A stretch of 47,880 nt of DNA from an uncultured Aeromonadales bacterium (GTDB lineage Bacteria; Pseudomonadota; Gammaproteobacteria; Enterobacterales; Succinivibrionaceae): assembly GCA_902761645.1 (NCBI GenBank), contig CACWLF010000008.1:1-47880 (forward strand). The letters run 5' to 3'. A program made the position numbers and the translations under genes. Shown one piece after another: positions 44,216 to 47,880 of this stretch (position 1 is its first letter; each line of letters begins with the position of its first letter). The notes under the pieces are model-generated. The model searched no databases and had not been told where the DNA came from. It saw nothing but the letters and a program-made list of their open reading frames with translations.

Positions 44216-46039
44216 TCAGGCGAAGTAATCCACAGTCCGTTCAGAAACATTGATATCCATATTCAGTTCAACGGATTCCTCACGTCCATTTTCTGCTATT
44301 CTACCAAATGTTTTTTCTTTTGTATGAGATGTTTCACCATTTTGTGAATTTTGTGCCCAAGATTCCTGCTGTTCAACCGAACTGTCTCCCAGTGAAAAAC
44401 CCTGCCGCTCCATAAATTCTCTCAGTTTATTCATGGATTCATACACCAGATCCTTTGTTTCACTCTGCTGCACTATCATATTGACTCTTGCAACTCCGTC
44501 TTCCGATAACTGCAGCGAGATCTTCATTTTGCCCAGTCCGGCAGGATCAAGATTCAGGTCCGCTTCCTTGAGATTTTTAGCAAGCATTATATTAATCTTC
44601 TCAGCTATCTGCTTGGCATTTTCCTCATATTGTTTTGACAAATGAACAGTCTTCTGCAGTTCTGCCAGTTCCGGGAGTTTGAACTCGTTCGAAACACTCT
44701 TGTCGGAAACGGCATGAGAAACATGATTCATTTCAGAAGTTCTGCCGATCTCGATGTCCATAGCCTCGGCAAACTTCATCTGACTTCCGGATGCGCTCTG
44801 ATTTGCCGTATTAATGTCAATTGCCGATCCCGGAATACCGGCTGCGGTATTAACAGAATTGTTCACGTTTTTTCCTGCAGATAAATCGGCAGTTCCAGCA
44901 TCCGTCGCCGCTGATAAATTAAGTTTCTTCAAAGTGTCAAGGAATGAAGCCTGTTTAAGAGAATCGTCACCGCCCAGAGCCTTTAAAACTTCGTTAATTC
45001 CCCTGCCTCCTGCTAAACCTTCTGTTTCTTCCGTAATTTCATCTGCAGTGCCGCCTGTGCTGAAGCCTGCAGATTTATTTATATTCTCGTTACGTCTGTT
45101 CAAGATCTGATCTACAGACATTGCAGTCTTCTCTTCAACTGCGCCGGTATTTGACAGTACCCTGAGGGCATCTCCGACCGGATCTGAGTTTACCGCAGTT
45201 TCATTCGCGGAATCACTGCCGATTTCAGTCTCAACCTGCAGTAATACCTTGCCGCCGGCATAATCATATTCCGGTTCAATGGCAGAACTGCCTGACATAT
45301 CCTGAATTTCACTCTTTACTGCCGGTTTTACATCTGAACTGATACTGCGTGCGGCATCCAGGTAACTCATCAGTTCTGAACTGTCTGAAGACATGGCGGT
45401 CCATACCGTATCATTCTGCGGTACACCTGAATCCTTTTCAGCTCCGGCGGTGCAGGCGGTCTCATCGTATCCATTTGACTGCTGCAGCTGAATATTCTGA
45501 ACAGCATCCGTGCTTATGTCATGTGTTTCGCCGGAATCAGTCTGTTCCTCAGCTGCTGCAGTTTCCTCCTCCGAAACCAGGCCGACGTCACTGACGGACA
45601 AATCCGTCAACACAGTTTCCTTAATCTCAGACTCTTCATCCGTATTATTTTTCAAATCCTCCCGTTCATTGATGTTTCCGGATTTTCCTGCCTTTTCCTC
45701 TGAATCAGCCTTATTTACATTCTTATCGGGCGAAATATTCTTCTTATCGGCGCAACCGGTTTCCTTTTGCTGATCATTGCGGAGTTTGGACTCTGTTTTT
45801 GTCTTTCCTGCATTATCACTGCCTGTTTTATTGCCGGAATCAATTCGTTCATCACCGGCACCGCGGGTCTTTCCGATCTTCTGTTTTGTCTGAACCCTAT
45901 CATTGATAACTTCATTTACCGAACTTAAAATGTCGGCAAAGCAGGACTGGTCTCCGCATCCGTCACCCGTACCGCCTCCCAGTTTACTACCGATTTTATC
46001 AGCAATATTTGTCATGGTTCTTTCAATAGCAACTTGCAT
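44216..46039 (-). CDS. fliK: Flagellar hook-length control protein FliK
   Basis: FliK measures hook length and triggers the FlhB specificity switch. The 607-residue protein is largely low-complexity, rich in Ser, Asp, Asn, Glu and Gly (residues ~20-450), as expected for the ruler part. The C-terminal Flg_hook domain is clear (LNLDPAGLGKMKISLQLSED, then VQQSETKDLVYESMNKLREF). The frame opens with TTG at 46045; ATG 46039 has AAGGA at good spacing and is preferred. It heads the fliKLMNOPQR-flhB operon, but no sigma-54 or sigma-28 promoter could be recognised upstream. Confidence 0.92.
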   Translation of the reverse strand: MQVAIERTMTNIADKIGSKLGGGTGDGCGDQSCFADILSSVNEVINDRVQTKQKIGKTRGAGDERIDSGNKTGSDNAGKTKTESKLRNDQQKETGCADKKNISPDKNVNKADSEEKAGKSGNINEREDLKNNTDEESEIKETVLTDLSVSDVGLVSEEETAAAEEQTDSGETHDISTDAVQNIQLQQSNGYDETACTAGAEKDSGVPQNDTVWTAMSSDSSELMSYLDAARSISSDVKPAVKSEIQDMSGSSAIEPEYDYAGGKVLLQVETEIGSDSANETAVNSDPVGDALRVLSNTGAVEEKTAMSVDQILNRRNENINKSAGFSTGGTADEITEETEGLAGGRGINEVLKALGGDDSLKQASFLDTLKKLNLSAATDAGTADLSAGKNVNNSVNTAAGIPGSAIDINTANQSASGSQMKFAEAMDIEIGRTSEMNHVSHAVSDKSVSNEFKLPELAELQKTVHLSKQYEENAKQIAEKINIMLAKNLKEADLNLDPAGLGKMKISLQLSEDGVARVNMIVQQSETKDLVYESMNKLREFMERQGFSLGDSSVEQQESWAQNSQNGETSHTKEKTFGRIAENGREESVELNMDINVSERTVDYFA

Positions 46040-46045
46040 AATCAA

Positions 46046-46401
46046 TCCTTACCACCTGGCAAAAAATGGTCACAATAATAAACACTACCGTAAATCAAGC
46101 AATATTTATACCATAAACAGCAATTTATTATTTTTATAATCATATTTCCGTTATCCCTTTTAATTATTTGATATTCCTCAACATAATTTTATTCAAACTT
46201 AATTTTAGTAATTAATTTTAACAATTAATTTAAATTATTAAGTTTATAGATAGATTAATTAAAATATTAATGTATAATATGAATAAACATTTAGTTCTTT
46301 ATTTAATTAAGATTAGGTTAAATAAACATTAAATTATAAAGTTAAATTCATAGAATTTTATGTTTTTTAAGATAAGTAATTTATAACAAGAGGATTCCAA
46401 C
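46046..46401. other. Divergent intergenic region between fliK and amtB
   Basis: About 355 bases of extremely AT-rich sequence, with repeated AATTAA-type words between 46190 and 46340. It must hold the promoters of the fliK operon and amtB. No good sigma-54 site was found for either. Confidence 0.45.
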
Positions 46402-47721
46402 ATGAAGATTAAATTATTATTAACAGCTCTTCTGTTAGGCACTGCGAATGTTGCCATGGCAGAATCGGCAAACGATGTTAGTTTAGATCTGGTGTCTAAC
46501 GGATTTATTATTATGAGTACCGTTCTGGTTATTCTGATGTCGCTTCCTGGAATAGGTCTTTTTTACGGCGGTATGGTACGTACCAAAAACATGTGCTCTG
46601 TCCTGGTTCAGACACTTACCGCATTTGCCCTAATGTATTTGCTTTGGGCCATGTACGGTTATTCTCTTGCATCCAGTAACGACAGCGGCTCGTTTTTAAG
46701 TCTGTTTTTCGGAGACTTTTCAAATTCGTTCCTGGTTAATATAACACCATCCACGGTGGATACATCGCACTCAAATCTTTCAGAACTGGTTTACTTTGCT
46801 TTCCAGGGCGCCTTTGCGGCAATTACCGCATGTCTGATCATCGGTTCTTTTGCTGAAAGAATCAAATACCTTGGACTGATTGTCGTTCTGGTTATATGGT
46901 TTACCTTTGCATACGTTCCGTCCTGGCACATGGTATGGGGCGGCGGATGGCTGGATTCTGCTTTCGGAGTACTGGATTTTGCCGGCGGCACCGTGGTTCA
47001 TATCAACGCTTCTATCTGTGCTCTTGTAGGTGCCTACTATGTAGGAAACCGTATCGGTTACGGCCGTGAGGCAATGAAGCCGCACAGTCTGACCATGACC
47101 ATGATCGGAACAGGTTTGCTCTGGGTAGGCTGGTTCGGTTTCAACGCAGGATCTGAACTTACACCTGACGGAACTTCAGCTTTGGCATTTGTCAACACAA
47201 TTCTCGCTCCGGCAGCATCGGTTGTTTCATGGCTGCTTTGCGAATGGGTTGTAAAGGGCAAGCCATCCCTCCTGGGTGCATGCTCCGGAGCAATCGCCGG
47301 ACTGGTGGTTATAACTCCTGCCTGCGGATTTGTAGGTGTAAACGGAGCAATAATAATGGGACTTGTCGGCGGAGCTGCATGTCTGTGGGGCGTTCACGGT
47401 CTTAAGAGAGCTCTTCGTGTTGATGATACTCTTGATGTATTCGGAGTTCACGGCCTTGGAGGAATCATCGGAGCAATCATGACAGGCATATTCTGTTCAC
47501 CTGACCTGGGCGGTACCGGATTCGGAGGAGACAACACAACCATATGGTCACAGACTTTAGGTCAGTTGATATCGGTTGTGGTAACGATCATATGGACAGG
47601 AGCTGTAGCATGGTTCGGTTTCTTTGTTGCACACAAACTGACAGGTATCAGAGTTTCTCGTGATGAGGAACGCCAGGGACTGGATCTTGCATCCCACGGA
47701 GAACGTGCTTACAACTACTAA
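46402..47721 (+). CDS. amtB: Ammonium transporter AmtB
   Basis: AmtB is a trimeric inner-membrane ammonium channel. The 439 residues begin with a signal peptide (MKIKLLLTALLLGTANVAMA), followed by about eleven membrane helices. Family motifs present are LFYGGMVRTKNM, the pore His region in SWHMVWGGGWLDS, the second pore His in VFGVHGLGGIIGAI, and the C-terminal GLDLASHGERAYNY that interacts with GlnK. ATG 46402 has an AGAGGA site. No glnK gene is visible next to it, although glnK-amtB pairing is common. Confidence 0.95.
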   Translation: MKIKLLLTALLLGTANVAMAESANDVSLDLVSNGFIIMSTVLVILMSLPGIGLFYGGMVRTKNMCSVLVQTLTAFALMYLLWAMYGYSLASSNDSGSFLSLFFGDFSNSFLVNITPSTVDTSHSNLSELVYFAFQGAFAAITACLIIGSFAERIKYLGLIVVLVIWFTFAYVPSWHMVWGGGWLDSAFGVLDFAGGTVVHINASICALVGAYYVGNRIGYGREAMKPHSLTMTMIGTGLLWVGWFGFNAGSELTPDGTSALAFVNTILAPAASVVSWLLCEWVVKGKPSLLGACSGAIAGLVVITPACGFVGVNGAIIMGLVGGAACLWGVHGLKRALRVDDTLDVFGVHGLGGIIGAIMTGIFCSPDLGGTGFGGDNTTIWSQTLGQLISVVVTIIWTGAVAWFGFFVAHKLTGIRVSRDEERQGLDLASHGERAYNY

Positions 47722-47746
47722 CTTTTAATCCCCATACACAAGTCAA

Positions 47747-47781
47747 ATATTTACCTTAACAATTCTGATTAAGGTAAATAT
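47747..47781 (+). terminator. Long perfect inverted repeat after amtB
   Basis: ATATTTACCTTAA and TTAAGGTAAATAT are 13-base perfect arms with a 9-base loop, followed by TTTGGTT. It lies about 25 bases after the amtB stop and probably acts as its terminator. Confidence 0.7.
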
Positions 47782-47880
47782 TTTGGTTCTGTTGTAACCT
47801 TGTATTGATCACAACTTTGCTTCAATACCGTTTCCGGTAATCCGAACGGGCCTGAACACCAGACCGCTACCAATTATTTT

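Noticed and set aside
46060..46085. Possible sigma-54 promoter for fliK near a TTTTTTGCC segment
   Set aside because: The -24 element lacks the essential GG at the correct distance.

Overview
The window looks like a chromosomal flagellar locus of a gammaproteobacterium with a moderately AT-rich genome. The three-tier FlrA/FlrB/FlrC (FleQ/FleS/FleR) regulators, the gammaproteobacterial gene orders fliEFGHIJ and fliKLMNOPQR-flhB, lolCDE and the sequence of the flagellins all fit an Aeromonadales-type organism. Family Succinivibrionaceae is my best guess, but this is an inference without a database search. No rRNA, tRNA or CRISPR array was seen.

Layout. (1) 1-7100: the 3' part of a flagellin gene (+), then fliJ-I-H-G-F-E on the minus strand from a near-perfect sigma-54 promoter. 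(2) 7800-10860: two tandem Sel1-repeat proteins (+), the first cytoplasmic and the second exported; the first has a sigma-28-like promoter. (3) 10900-15920: flaG, flrC, flrB and flrA, all on the minus strand, with a sigma-28 promoter for flaG and a sigma-54-like promoter for flrBC. (4) 16294-21818: a complete second flagellin with a sigma-28 promoter, then two tandem Maf-family flagellin glycosyltransferases (+). (5) 21923-31988: a minus-strand nonulosonic acid operon of the legionaminic type (legB, legC, ptmE-like, an acyltransferase, legI, two Gfo/Idh/MocA oxidoreductases, a cytidylyltransferase, legG). It is interrupted between the cytidylyltransferase and legG by a decayed cytidylyltransferase tail and an insertion-sequence fragment. 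(6) 32638-34889: fliD-fliS-fliT-like, with a sigma-28 promoter. (7) 35294-38442: lolC-lolD-lolE, a housekeeping lipoprotein exporter lying between two flagellar blocks. (8) 38691-46039: fliK-L-M-N-O-P-Q-R-flhB. (9) 46402-47721: amtB (+).

How the parts fit. FlrA with sigma-54 should switch on flrBC, and FlrC with sigma-54 the fliE operon. Sigma-28 would then serve late genes: flagellin, flaG, fliDST and apparently the first Sel1 gene. The sugar operon would make a CMP-activated nine-carbon sugar that the Maf proteins attach to the flagellins encoded beside them. The sugar/Maf stretch is visibly more AT-rich than the flagellar core, and it carries gene debris, which suggests an exchangeable glycosylation island. 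flhA, flhF, flhG, fliA, the chemotaxis genes and the rod/hook genes are not here and must lie elsewhere.

The points most worth a second look are: the remnant cytidylyltransferase replaced by another enzyme of the family; the absence of a recognisable LegH acetyltransferase while a FemAB/GNAT-like acyltransferase and two extra oxidoreductases are present; the sigma-28-linked Sel1 pair; and FlrA, whose FleQ-type cyclic-di-GMP motif is altered and whose linker is unusually long.
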